Part shown: positions 7,363 to 14,868 of the stretch, piece after piece
How the letters are laid out: each line of letters opens with the position of its first letter
Numbering within the stretch: the stretch's first letter is position 1
Source: JAQBDA01 sp964525785
Lineage (GTDB): Bacteria > Chloroflexota > Anaerolineae > Anaerolineales > UBA4823
Assembly (NCBI GenBank): GCA_964525785.1
Contig: CAZGIX010000051.1
Coordinates: 1-25,807, forward strand
DNA length: 25,807 nucleotides
Direction of reading: 5' to 3'
Notes under the pieces: model-generated
The model's database searches: none
What the model was told of the DNA's origin: nothing
The model's input: only the letters and a program-made list of their open reading frames with translations
Made by a program: the position numbers and the translations under genes

Positions 7363-8394
7363 ATGATCGAGATTAAACCTCCGATTAACCTGCAACAGGT
7401 GAACGAACAATCTGCTCAGGCGGAATACCTGGCCATCGACGTCGAACAGTGGCTGCATATCTACGAGCAGATGCTCAAGATCCGCCATTTCGAGGAAACT
7501 GTCAACGAACTGTATAAAGGAGCGCGGATGCCAGGGTTGGCCCACCTGTACAGCGGCGAAGAAGGGATTGCTGTGGGTGTCTGTGAGGCCCTTCGGCGAG
7601 ACGATTACATCACCAGCACGCATCGTGGTCATGGGCACTGCCTGGCAAAAGGCGCCCAGGTCAACCGCATGTTTGCTGAGCTGCTCGGGAAAGCTTCCGG
7701 CTATTGTAAGGGTAAAGGCGGATCCATGCACATCGCCGATCCAGAGACCGGTAACCTGGGGGCCAACGCGATCGTTGCAGGCAGTGGAGGGATTGCCACC
7801 GGCGCTGCCTTCTCGAGTAAAATGCGTAAAACCGGACAGGTGGCTGTTTGCTTTTTCGGTGAAGGCGCCTTGGGGCAGGGCGTGCTTTATGAAGTGATGA
7901 ACATGGCAGCTTTGTGGAAGCTCCCCGTTTTGTATGTGTGTGAGAATAACATGTATACAGAATACACCTATTATCGCGAGGTGATGGCCGGTAGCCTGAA
8001 ATCCCGCCCGGAAGCTTTCGGCATCTTGAGCGAGGAAGTGGATGGGCAAGATGTGCGCAAGGTGTATACAACGGCAATGCGTTTAGTAGAGCGGGCGCGC
8101 CGCGGCGACGGACCTGCATTTTTAGCTTGCAACACTTACCGCTATCACGGGCACCACGTGGGAGACATCAACCGGGGGTACTACCGCGCTAAAGAGGAAG
8201 AAGAGCTGTGGAAGGAAACCCACGATCCAATCAATTTGCTGGCCAATTGGCTGCAGAGCAGTCGCGGGGTCCAGACTTCCATTTTGGAGAGCATCGATAC
8301 GCATGTCCGCAGCGAAATTGCCACCGGGGTTGAATTTGCTGAAGAGGCGCCTTTTCCAGATCCAAGTGAGGTGAACCAAGATGTCTACGCCTGA
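7363..8394 (+). CDS. acoA-like: 2-Oxoacid/acetoin dehydrogenase E1 component, alpha subunit (set 1)
   Basis: 343 aa, thiamine-diphosphate-dependent E1-alpha. KGGSMH at 118-123 and the cofactor motif beginning GEG at 166-168 and ending ENN at 194-196 are clear. The family usually has GDG here. The Asp-to-Glu change affects a Mg2+ ligand and is unusual, although the rest of the motif is intact. With E1-beta it decarboxylates a 2-oxoacid, or cleaves acetoin, and passes the acyl group to E2. Start ATG at 7363 with GAGGAA 7-8 nt upstream. Its 3' end overlaps the E1-beta gene by 14 bp, implying translational coupling. Sequence alone does not separate acetoin from pyruvate or branched-chain substrates. 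The overall look and the neighbourhood of oxidised sugars leave a novel dioxo substrate possible. Confidence 0.9.
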   Translation: MIEIKPPINLQQVNEQSAQAEYLAIDVEQWLHIYEQMLKIRHFEETVNELYKGARMPGLAHLYSGEEGIAVGVCEALRRDDYITSTHRGHGHCLAKGAQVNRMFAELLGKASGYCKGKGGSMHIADPETGNLGANAIVAGSGGIATGAAFSSKMRKTGQVAVCFFGEGALGQGVLYEVMNMAALWKLPVLYVCENNMYTEYTYYREVMAGSLKSRPEAFGILSEEVDGQDVRKVYTTAMRLVERARRGDGPAFLACNTYRYHGHHVGDINRGYYRAKEEEELWKETHDPINLLANWLQSSRGVQTSILESIDTHVRSEIATGVEFAEEAPFPDPSEVNQDVYA

Positions 8395-9403
8395 GCCCGA
8401 TTTGAAAAACAGCTCCCCCGTCCTGCGCGAGATCACCTTTAGCCAGGCCGTCAGAGAGGCACTGGCAGAAGAGATGCGGCGCGATCCGACCGTATTTATT
8501 ATCGGAGAGGATGTGGCCGAGGCAGGTACACCTTTCAAAGTCACGCTTGGCCTGGTAGAGGAATTTGGAACTGAGCGAGTGATCGACGCGCCAATCTCCG
8601 AGCCCGGCTTTTCCGGGATTGGCGTGGGCGCGGCTATGACCGGGATGCGCCCGGTCGTGGATATCATGTTCGGCGATTTCCTGGGACTCATTATGGACCA
8701 GGTCGCCAACCAGGCCGCCAAGATCCACTACATGTCAGGTGGAAAACTCAAAGTCCCGATGGTCTTCCGCACCACCCTGGGCGCCACTCGCCGGGCTGCT
8801 GCCCAACACAGCCAGAGCTTGCAAGCCTGGCCCAGCCACATCCCCGGTTTGAAAGTCGTTCTACCCTCTACACCCTATGACGCAAAAGGTCTGCTAAAAA
8901 CGGCTATCCGGGATGACAACCCGGTCGTCTTCATTGAAGATAAGCTGATGCACCAGGCAAAGGGCTTCGTGCCAGAAGGCGAATATACCCAGCCCTTTGG
9001 AGTAGCCGACATCAAGCGCTCCGGGACGGATATTACCCTGGTTGGGACCAGCAGCATGGTGCAGGTCGCTTTAGCTGCCGCCGAGCAGCTCGCCGCGCTT
9101 GGCATTAGCGCCGAGATGATCGACCCGCGCACCACTGTGCCTTTAGACCGGCAAACCCTGATCGAATCGGCCAAAAAAACGGGCCGGGTGATCGTACTCG
9201 ATGAGGGTTACGAAAGCTATGGAATAACAGCCGAGCTTGCCTCAGTGATCGCTGAGGGCGCTTTTTACTATCTGGACGCCCCGGTGAAGCGCATGGGGGC
9301 TCTGGATGTGCCTATACCGTTTTCACCCAGCCTGGAAGATTTAACCGTTCCAAACCCAACCCGAGTAGTTGAGATGGCCAAAACCCTTTGCGGTAGGGTC
9401 TGA
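8381..9403 (+). CDS. acoB-like: 2-Oxoacid/acetoin dehydrogenase E1 component, beta subunit (set 1)
   Basis: 340 aa. Typical E1-beta features run in order: TFSQAVREALAEEMRRDP, the GEDVAEAGTPFKVT loop that contacts thiamine diphosphate, DAPISEPGFSGIGVGAAMTGMRPVVDIMF, and the C-terminal transketolase domain with DPRTTVPLD. It forms the alpha2beta2 E1 with the product of the preceding gene. The ATG at 8381 lies inside the end of E1-alpha with GAGGTG just upstream. The first 20 or so residues before the conserved core are a short extension. The order E1-alpha, E1-beta, E2 is the classic Gram-positive/aco arrangement. No E3 (dihydrolipoamide dehydrogenase) follows. Confidence 0.92.
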   Translation: MSTPEPDLKNSSPVLREITFSQAVREALAEEMRRDPTVFIIGEDVAEAGTPFKVTLGLVEEFGTERVIDAPISEPGFSGIGVGAAMTGMRPVVDIMFGDFLGLIMDQVANQAAKIHYMSGGKLKVPMVFRTTLGATRRAAAQHSQSLQAWPSHIPGLKVVLPSTPYDAKGLLKTAIRDDNPVVFIEDKLMHQAKGFVPEGEYTQPFGVADIKRSGTDITLVGTSSMVQVALAAAEQLAALGISAEMIDPRTTVPLDRQTLIESAKKTGRVIVLDEGYESYGITAELASVIAEGAFYYLDAPVKRMGALDVPIPFSPSLEDLTVPNPTRVVEMAKTLCGRV

Positions 9404-9423
9404 CCAGGCGGAGATTCGAGCCA

Positions 9424-10761
9424 ATGTATCCTTCAAACCAGGTCATCATGCCAGTCCTGGGAATGAACCAGGATAGCGGAAAAATCATCCAATGGCTGGT
9501 CAAGGAAGGCCAATGGGTGAAAAAAGGCGAGCCTTTGCTGGAAGTTGAGACGGATAAAGCTGTAGCTGAAATTGAAGCCCCGGCAAGCGGTTTCTTAAGC
9601 AATGTTAAAGCCCAACCTGGGGCAGAAATACCCGTTGGCACGGTGATTGCCGTGATCCTCCCCAGCGAGCCAGCACCTGGCTCGGTACCCACTCAAAGGC
9701 CAGACGAGCAGGCATCCTCCATTACTGCCAGCCCGCTCGCTGCTCGCATGGCCGCAGAGAACCATGTCGATCTGGCGCAAGTCCGCCCACAGGGCGGGAG
9801 GGTTGAAAAAGCTGATGTCCTGGCGTATCTGCAAACTCATGAAACGCCAGGCGAAACATCTCAAGCAGCAGCCGGAGCGCCAACGCGCCCCGCGGCTTCA
9901 CCCAAAGCACGCCGCCTGGCAGCTGAGCGAGGGCTCGACCTGACCTCCATCCAGGGTAGCGGTCCAGAAGGTGCTGTCCTGGCGACTGATATTCTTTCTA
10001 TTACTCCAGCTCCCGCCGGGCCGGCGGCGCCAGATGTCATTCTGGCCTCCCCCACGATTAATCCCGAGCCTCATCCCGAGCAAGTTCCCCAGGAGATCAC
10101 GCCTGGCACAGTTTGGCGCATCATGGCCGAACGTATAACTGCGGCTTGGAGCCAGACCCCGCACTTCTTCCTGATGCGCGAGGTAGACGCCACCCGCTTG
10201 ATAGCCTGGCGCGAGACAGCAAGAAAAGAAAACGGCGTGAAGATCACCTACACAGATCTCTTGGTCAGATTGGTGGCGGCCGCCCTAGTTAAGCATCCGC
10301 GCCTCAATGCGGCCTTTCATGCGGATAAAATTCACCTGCTGCCTGAGATCAATATCGGCGTGGCAACAGCCGTGGAAGATGGCCTGGTTGTCCCCGTCAT
10401 TAACAAAGCGGACCGCTTAACTGTTTCGGAAATCGCCGCTGCCAGGTCTGTCCTGGTTGAGAAAGCCCGTGCCGGCCGGCTGCATCCGGAGGATATTGCG
10501 GGTGGGACATTTACCATCAGCAATTTAGGGATGTATGGGGTGGACGCATTTTTAGCCGTCTTAAACCCGCCTCAAGCTGTCATACTCGCAGTCGGACGGA
10601 TTGTAGAGCGGGCGGTGCCGGTGCAGGGACAAGTGGTCATCCGACCAACCCTGACTCTCAGCTTATCGTTTGATCACCGGGTCGTGGATGGAGCTCGCGG
10701 CGCACAATTCCTGGATACCCTGGTCAGGTTGATTGAAGAGCCCCTCGGATTAATCACCTGA
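9424..10761 (+). CDS. Dihydrolipoamide acyltransferase E2 with two subunit-binding domains (set 1)
   Basis: 445 aa. Residues 5-80 are a lipoyl domain with the lipoylation lysine Lys45 in ETDKAVAEIEA. Residues 102-137 (SPLAARMAAENHVDL...VEKADVLAYL) and 158-193 (SPKARRLAAERGLDL...GAVLATDIL) are both recognisable peripheral subunit-binding domains. E2 proteins normally have only one. The catalytic acyltransferase domain is about 225-445 with His418 and Asp422 in the DHRVVDG active site. The protein takes the acyl group from E1 and makes acyl-CoA, and forms the core of the complex. The gene starts 20 bp after E1-beta and ends the rightward operon, just before a strong convergent hairpin. An E3 encoded elsewhere must reoxidise the lipoamide. 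Confidence 0.92.
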   Translation: MYPSNQVIMPVLGMNQDSGKIIQWLVKEGQWVKKGEPLLEVETDKAVAEIEAPASGFLSNVKAQPGAEIPVGTVIAVILPSEPAPGSVPTQRPDEQASSITASPLAARMAAENHVDLAQVRPQGGRVEKADVLAYLQTHETPGETSQAAAGAPTRPAASPKARRLAAERGLDLTSIQGSGPEGAVLATDILSITPAPAGPAAPDVILASPTINPEPHPEQVPQEITPGTVWRIMAERITAAWSQTPHFFLMREVDATRLIAWRETARKENGVKITYTDLLVRLVAAALVKHPRLNAAFHADKIHLLPEINIGVATAVEDGLVVPVINKADRLTVSEIAAARSVLVEKARAGRLHPEDIAGGTFTISNLGMYGVDAFLAVLNPPQAVILAVGRIVERAVPVQGQVVIRPTLTLSLSFDHRVVDGARGAQFLDTLVRLIEEPLGLIT

Positions 10762-10775
10762 TACCCTTAAAGAGA

Positions 10776-10804
10776 CCTGGGTGGGACACACAGTCCCACC
10801 CAGG
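10776..10804. terminator. Strong hairpin between converging operons
   Basis: A perfect 12-bp stem (CCTGGGTGGGAC at 10776-10787, GTCCCACCCAGG at 10793-10804) with the loop ACACA lies between the stop of the rightward E2 and the end of the leftward E2. It is well placed as a bidirectional transcription stop. Neither flank has a long T-run, so it may be a mRNA 3'-end stabiliser instead. Confidence 0.6.
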
Positions 10805-10832
10805 CGCGTTAATGGGATAATTCCAAATCTGG

Positions 10833-12146
10833 TTAACCAACCAGCCACAAATAGGGATTTTCGACAAACTTCTTCACCCGCTGTAAGAAACGGGCAGCCT
10901 GGGCTCCGTCTATTAAACGGTGATCAAATGTCAGGCTGAGGAACATCATCTGGCGGATTTCCACCCGCCCGGCCCCGGCATCCACCACGACCTGCTTGGG
11001 CACGATGCGTCCGGCGCCCAGGATGGCACACTGCGGCAAATCAATAATCGGGGTGAAAGAGTCGATTTCGAACATGCCCAGGTTGGTGATCGTAAAAGTC
11101 GCTCCTTGCAGCTCCTCGTAAGAAACCGTGCCGTTGCGGGTTTTTTCAATCAAGGTGGCTGACTCTTGGGCTAGCTGGCGCAGTGTTTTGCTCTGCACAT
11201 CGCGCAGGACGGGCACGATTAATCCGCGGTCCGTATCCACGGCGATGGCAATATTTACAGTTGCCAATTGGACGATCTCATCGCCCTCGATCCGGGCGTT
11301 AGCCAGGGGATGTTCCAATAACGCCTGGGCGGTAAGCTTCGCCAATAAATCGTTGTATGAAGGCACAGCTTGCCCGCTGGAAGCTACATCGTCTTTCAGG
11401 GTTTTACGGAGCGAGATCAGCTCCGTCGCATCCACTTCGCTGGTCAGGGTCACTGGAGCGGTAGTATGGGCGCTTTTCGCCATGTGCTCAGCGATCTTCC
11501 GCCGAATTGGGCTCATCACTGTACGAGCAGCGGAAGAAGCTGGCTGCAGGGCCGGGGCTGGCATTACTGGCTGAACTGGAGGAGTCAGCTGAATAGAGCT
11601 TGGCGCTGTAACGGGCGCCTCGGGCTTGAGCAGCGTGGCTATCGCTTCGACGTCCTTTGCCATAATCCGTCCATCCCGGCCACTTCCCTTAATCATTTGC
11701 CAGTCAACACCCAGGCCTTCGGCCAACCTCCTGGCAAAAGGACTGATGTAGATGCGCCGCTTACGGTCATCGTCAGATGGTGTACCTACCTGCCCTTGAG
11801 CCGTTACCCCAGCCGGTTCCACCCCCTTCATAGATTCTGTCTCCTGCTTCAGCGAATCAGGCAAGTCGCTGCCTGGAAAACGAAAACTCGCCAGCTGCTC
11901 TTGGGGAACTAGATACCCCAGCAAAGTTCCCACGGGAACCTTTTCGCCGCCTGGCTGAGGCCCATAAGGCAAGATGCGCAAGTAACCGCTGTCCAGCGCT
12001 TCGATCTCCTGGATAGCCTTATCCCCTTCTACCGAGAAGAGTAGCTCGCCGGCGCGTACAAATTCACCGTCTTGCTTAAGCCAGGAAGCCAGAGCGCCTT
12101 CTACCATGTCCCAACCCAATCTGGGTAAAATGATTTCAAAAGCCAT
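10833..12146 (-). CDS. Dihydrolipoamide acyltransferase E2 (set 2)
   Basis: 437 aa from the chosen start. (Residue numbers below count from the adjacent ATG one codon upstream at 12149.) A lipoyl domain spans about 4-80 with Lys44 in EGDKAIQEIEA, a single subunit-binding domain about 136-170 (SPFARRLAEGLGVDW...GRIMAKDV), and the catalytic domain about 210-438 with His410 and Asp414 in DHRLIDG. Two ATG codons are in tandem at 12149 and 12146. GGGAGG lies 3 nt from the first and 6 nt from the second, so the second is the better start. It is the last gene of the leftward set, about a dozen bp after E1-beta. It is clearly not a recent copy of the set 1 E2: domain content and linkers differ. No E3 gene follows. 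Confidence 0.9.
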   Translation of the reverse strand: MAFEIILPRLGWDMVEGALASWLKQDGEFVRAGELLFSVEGDKAIQEIEALDSGYLRILPYGPQPGGEKVPVGTLLGYLVPQEQLASFRFPGSDLPDSLKQETESMKGVEPAGVTAQGQVGTPSDDDRKRRIYISPFARRLAEGLGVDWQMIKGSGRDGRIMAKDVEAIATLLKPEAPVTAPSSIQLTPPVQPVMPAPALQPASSAARTVMSPIRRKIAEHMAKSAHTTAPVTLTSEVDATELISLRKTLKDDVASSGQAVPSYNDLLAKLTAQALLEHPLANARIEGDEIVQLATVNIAIAVDTDRGLIVPVLRDVQSKTLRQLAQESATLIEKTRNGTVSYEELQGATFTITNLGMFEIDSFTPIIDLPQCAILGAGRIVPKQVVVDAGAGRVEIRQMMFLSLTFDHRLIDGAQAARFLQRVKKFVENPYLWLVG

Positions 12147-12159
12147 CATCTACCTCCCG

Positions 12160-13134
12160 CTATTCAACCAGCAGATCATGAGCGGCTTTCGCGATCGTTT
12201 GAGCATTCGGAACTACTGCCGCTTCCAGTGGAGGGCTGTAAGGGCCGGGTACGAAGGCTCCGTTGAGCCGCCGTACCGGGGCATCTAGCTCGTAGAAACC
12301 TTGCTCCATCAATTGGGCGGCAATCTCAGCTCCGGCGCCGCCAGGTGAAAAATCTTCATCAACGATAAGCAGCCGATGAGTCTTCGAAACCGACTCAAGG
12401 ATGGTAGCAATGTCTAAGGGCGCCAACGTCCGTGGGTCGATCACCTCCACCAAGACGCCGTCTTTCTCCAACAGAGTAGCCGCCTTGAGGGTCTCGATGA
12501 CCATATACGAGATCGCCACGATTGTCAGATCCTTCCCCGGTCGCACCACAGAGGCCTGGCCGAGTGGAAGCAGGTGCTCTCCCTCTGGCACCTCCCCCTT
12601 CAGATTCATAAGCTTTTTGTGTTCCAGGAAGATCACCGGGTCATCACATCGAATGGAAGTTTTTAGAAGTCCCTTGGCATCTGCCGGGAACACAGGCAAG
12701 ACGACGCGCAGCCCCGGGAGATGCATAAAGAGGGAGAACAAGTTGGACGAGTGATGAGGGCCGGTCGAAGCGATACCGACTCCCCCACGCAGCACGATAG
12801 GCACTTTCACCTGCCCATTGCTCATCCACCGCAGGCGGGTCATCTGGTTAATAATCCCACCCAACGCATCCAACTCGAAATCCAGGAACATGAAATCGAC
12901 CACCGGACGGGCACCTAACATGGCTGCCCCGGTGCAAATCCCGGTAAAACCATTCTCGCTGATCGGGGTATCGCGCAAACGCCATTCGCCATACAGGTCA
13001 TATAATCCTGCCGTTGTATTGAAGTTTCCGCCGCGCGCTCCAATTCCCTCACCTACCACAAAAATCATCGGGTCGCGGGCCATTTCCTCTGCCAGGCCTT
13101 CGCGAGCTGCTTCGGTAAATGTCATTGCACGCAT
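12160..13134 (-). CDS. acoB-like: 2-Oxoacid/acetoin dehydrogenase E1 component, beta subunit (set 2)
   Basis: 324 aa. Core features are TFTEAAREGLAEEMARDP, GEGIGARGGNFNTTAGL in the cofactor loop, DTPISENGFTGICTGAAMLGARPVVDFMF and DPRTLAPLD. It pairs with the E1-alpha encoded 11 bp upstream. GAGGAGATG precedes the ATG. The ISENGFTG and GARGGNF variants differ clearly from set 1 (ISEPGFSG, AEAGTPF), so the two E1 enzymes probably accept different substrates. I cannot name the substrate. Confidence 0.92.
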   Translation of the reverse strand: MRAMTFTEAAREGLAEEMARDPMIFVVGEGIGARGGNFNTTAGLYDLYGEWRLRDTPISENGFTGICTGAAMLGARPVVDFMFLDFELDALGGIINQMTRLRWMSNGQVKVPIVLRGGVGIASTGPHHSSNLFSLFMHLPGLRVVLPVFPADAKGLLKTSIRCDDPVIFLEHKKLMNLKGEVPEGEHLLPLGQASVVRPGKDLTIVAISYMVIETLKAATLLEKDGVLVEVIDPRTLAPLDIATILESVSKTHRLLIVDEDFSPGGAGAEIAAQLMEQGFYELDAPVRRLNGAFVPGPYSPPLEAAVVPNAQTIAKAAHDLLVE

Positions 13135-13145
13135 GGCTCATCTCC

Positions 13146-14132
13146 TCAAGAGTACAGGTAGTCTGTAACCGTAGCAGGGTCAGGCAGAGGGCTTTTAAGG
13201 GCAAAATCAGTTGCTGCTTCGGCAGTCTTCCTGATCTCCGCCTCCAGCCCGTCAATTTCTGCCTGGGCTATCACCCCCTGCGCAAGCAGCCTGGTTTTGA
13301 ATAGTAAAATGGGATCACGCACCTTCCAGCTTTCGACCTCTTCTTGCGTCCGGTAACCCGTGTCGCGCATACCTTCGGAATGGGCCCGCACCCGGTAGGT
13401 ATGGCATTCGATGAGCGTCGGCCCGTTTCCAGCTCTCGCACGGGTGACCGCCTCGCTGGCAGCCTGGTAAACCGCCAGCACGTCATTGCCATCCACTTCC
13501 ACCCCCGGCAGGCCATAAGCCTGGGCCCGGCAGGCTATATTGGGAATTTTGGAAATCTTAGCAAAAGGCACCTCGGTCGCATACATATTGTTCTCACAGA
13601 CGTAAATCACCGGGAGTCCCCAGGCAGTAGCCATATTGATCCCCTCGTGAAAAGCACCATTGTTGCTGGCTCCATCACCGAAAAAGGCAACACCCACTCT
13701 GTCTGTATTCGCCAATTTTGCCGCATAAGCTGCCCCACTGGCGAACAATATGCTGGGACCGACAATCCCGGAAGTGCCATAAAAACCAACTGACGGCTCG
13801 AAAAGGTGCATGCTTCCCCCGCGCCCCCCGCAGCAACCGGTCGCTTTTCCCATCACTTCAGCGATCAGCCGTTCCGGTTTCATACCCTTAGCCAGGGCAT
13901 GCCCGTGACCGCGATGGGTGCTGAAGACAGCATCGTCGAGCCGTAAGTGAGCACAAACCCCCGTCGCAACGGCTTCTTGTCCAATATAGGTATGCACGCC
14001 GCCGGGGATTTCGCCGCGTGCATAAATTTTCACCACCTGTTCTTCACAAGACCGGATGAGCAGCATCTTGCCCAACAAGCTTACGAGCTGTTCTTTGGTC
14101 AGCGCAAGATCATGTTCTTCCTCTTTGTACAT
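13146..14132 (-). CDS. acoA-like: 2-Oxoacid/acetoin dehydrogenase E1 component, alpha subunit (set 2)
   Basis: 328 aa with a canonical thiamine-diphosphate motif: GDG at 152-154 through CENN at 179-182. GGRGGSMH precedes it around residues 102-109. The frame is open to an ATG at 14165, but the ATG at 14132 has AGGAGA 6 nt upstream and gives the normal E1-alpha N-terminus, so I chose it. This leaves a leader of roughly 115 nt from the palindromic -10 near 14254-14262. It is the first gene of the leftward E1-alpha/E1-beta/E2 operon. Operator array B covers its presumed -35 region, tying its expression to the transporter and the LarA-like gene cluster. Confidence 0.91.
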   Translation of the reverse strand: MYKEEEHDLALTKEQLVSLLGKMLLIRSCEEQVVKIYARGEIPGGVHTYIGQEAVATGVCAHLRLDDAVFSTHRGHGHALAKGMKPERLIAEVMGKATGCCGGRGGSMHLFEPSVGFYGTSGIVGPSILFASGAAYAAKLANTDRVGVAFFGDGASNNGAFHEGINMATAWGLPVIYVCENNMYATEVPFAKISKIPNIACRAQAYGLPGVEVDGNDVLAVYQAASEAVTRARAGNGPTLIECHTYRVRAHSEGMRDTGYRTQEEVESWKVRDPILLFKTRLLAQGVIAQAEIDGLEAEIRKTAEAATDFALKSPLPDPATVTDYLYS

Positions 14133-14245
14133 GTTCGTTCTCCTGGGATGACAGCAAATAATCAAAGGAATACAGGAATAACCGGTTTTTGTGCTATGTA
14201 GTGGATCAAATCTTAATGAATTACCATGCCGGACGAAACGGGATT

Positions 14246-14263
14246 ATGTTATAATTATAACAT
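14246..14263. promoter_or_regulatory. Palindromic bidirectional extended -10 element
   Basis: ATGTTATAATTATAACAT is a perfect 18-bp palindrome that presents TGtTATAAT, an extended -10 box, on both strands (14247-14255 rightward, 14262-14254 leftward). It lies between the divergent VOC gene and the E1-alpha gene. Neither direction has a good -35, which fits extended -10 promoters. Alternatively it is simply a regulator site. Confidence 0.55.
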
Positions 14264-14264
14264 A

Positions 14265-14285
14265 GTTAACAGTAAACAGTTGACA
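14265..14285. promoter_or_regulatory. Tandem 7-bp GTnnnCA operator array, site B
   Basis: Three perfect-phase units, GTTAACA, GTAAACA and GTTGACA, run from 14265 to 14285. They match the arrays at 5871 and 25705. The site is just downstream of the rightward -10, so it would block VOC transcription, and it occupies the -35 region of the leftward promoter for the second dehydrogenase set. Confidence 0.72.
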
Positions 14286-14305
14286 AGCGGGCACATGGAG
14301 GCTCT

Positions 14306-14839
14306 ATGAACGATGAAAAACTAACTCCCTCGCCAAAGGAATTGTTCAACAACTTCGTTCAAATTGGAGTCGTTGTCGCTGACTTGGACAAAGCGACCCA
14401 TTACCTGACAGAAGTCTTCGGCATTGGCCCGTTTCGGGTTATCGATTGGCCTCCAGAGGGGCGCGCCGATATTCAGAAATTCTATTATGGTGAGCCTGGA
14501 AACTTCACTGCCAGGATGGCATTTACTGAATTGGGCCCGGTGGAACTGGAACTGATCCAACCAGTGGATGGGAATAGTATTTGGGCCGATTTCTTACGCG
14601 AGCACGGCGGCGGTATCCACCATTTACGCTTTAATGTAGATGAGATTGAGCCGATCCAAGAACACCTGGCCCAGAATGGGATCGTCCTTGCCCAACACGG
14701 CTCAGGTATTCGGCCCGGAACCACCTGGATGAACTTTGCCTCAGAAGAAAAGGTGGGGTTTGTAATCGAAATCATGAAAGCCCTACCGGGGACAGACGGG
14801 CGGACTCCTCAAATTGTGGATGGCAAAGTTATCGGGTAG
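14306..14839 (+). CDS. VOC-superfamily protein (glyoxalase/epimerase-like)
   Basis: 177 aa with two vicinal-oxygen-chelate modules. The first starts at QIGVVVADLDKATHYL (about 18-33) and the second around GGGIHHLRFNVDEIEPI (about 101-117). Candidate metal ligands are Gln19, a Glu in VELELIQ (80 or 82), His105 or 106, and Glu155, similar to the ligand pattern in methylmalonyl-CoA epimerase and related enzymes. VOC enzymes use a divalent metal to isomerise, epimerise, lyse or dioxygenate substrates with adjacent oxygens. GGAGG is 4 nt before the ATG. It stands alone, divergent from the second dehydrogenase operon and convergent with the transporter operon, and carries operator array B in its 5' region. 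An epimerase or aldoketomutase acting on a sugar-derived intermediate is plausible, but no specific function can be given. Confidence 0.85.
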   Translation: MNDEKLTPSPKELFNNFVQIGVVVADLDKATHYLTEVFGIGPFRVIDWPPEGRADIQKFYYGEPGNFTARMAFTELGPVELELIQPVDGNSIWADFLREHGGGIHHLRFNVDEIEPIQEHLAQNGIVLAQHGSGIRPGTTWMNFASEEKVGFVIEIMKALPGTDGRTPQIVDGKVIG

Positions 14840-14868
14840 TCACAAAAAACAAAGCGAGTTGGTGAAAG

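Noticed and set aside
14133..14165. Upstream ATG for the set 2 E1-alpha
   Set aside because: It lacks a ribosome binding site and adds a Cys/His/Arg-rich dozen residues. AGGAGA sits 6 nt before the ATG at 14132.
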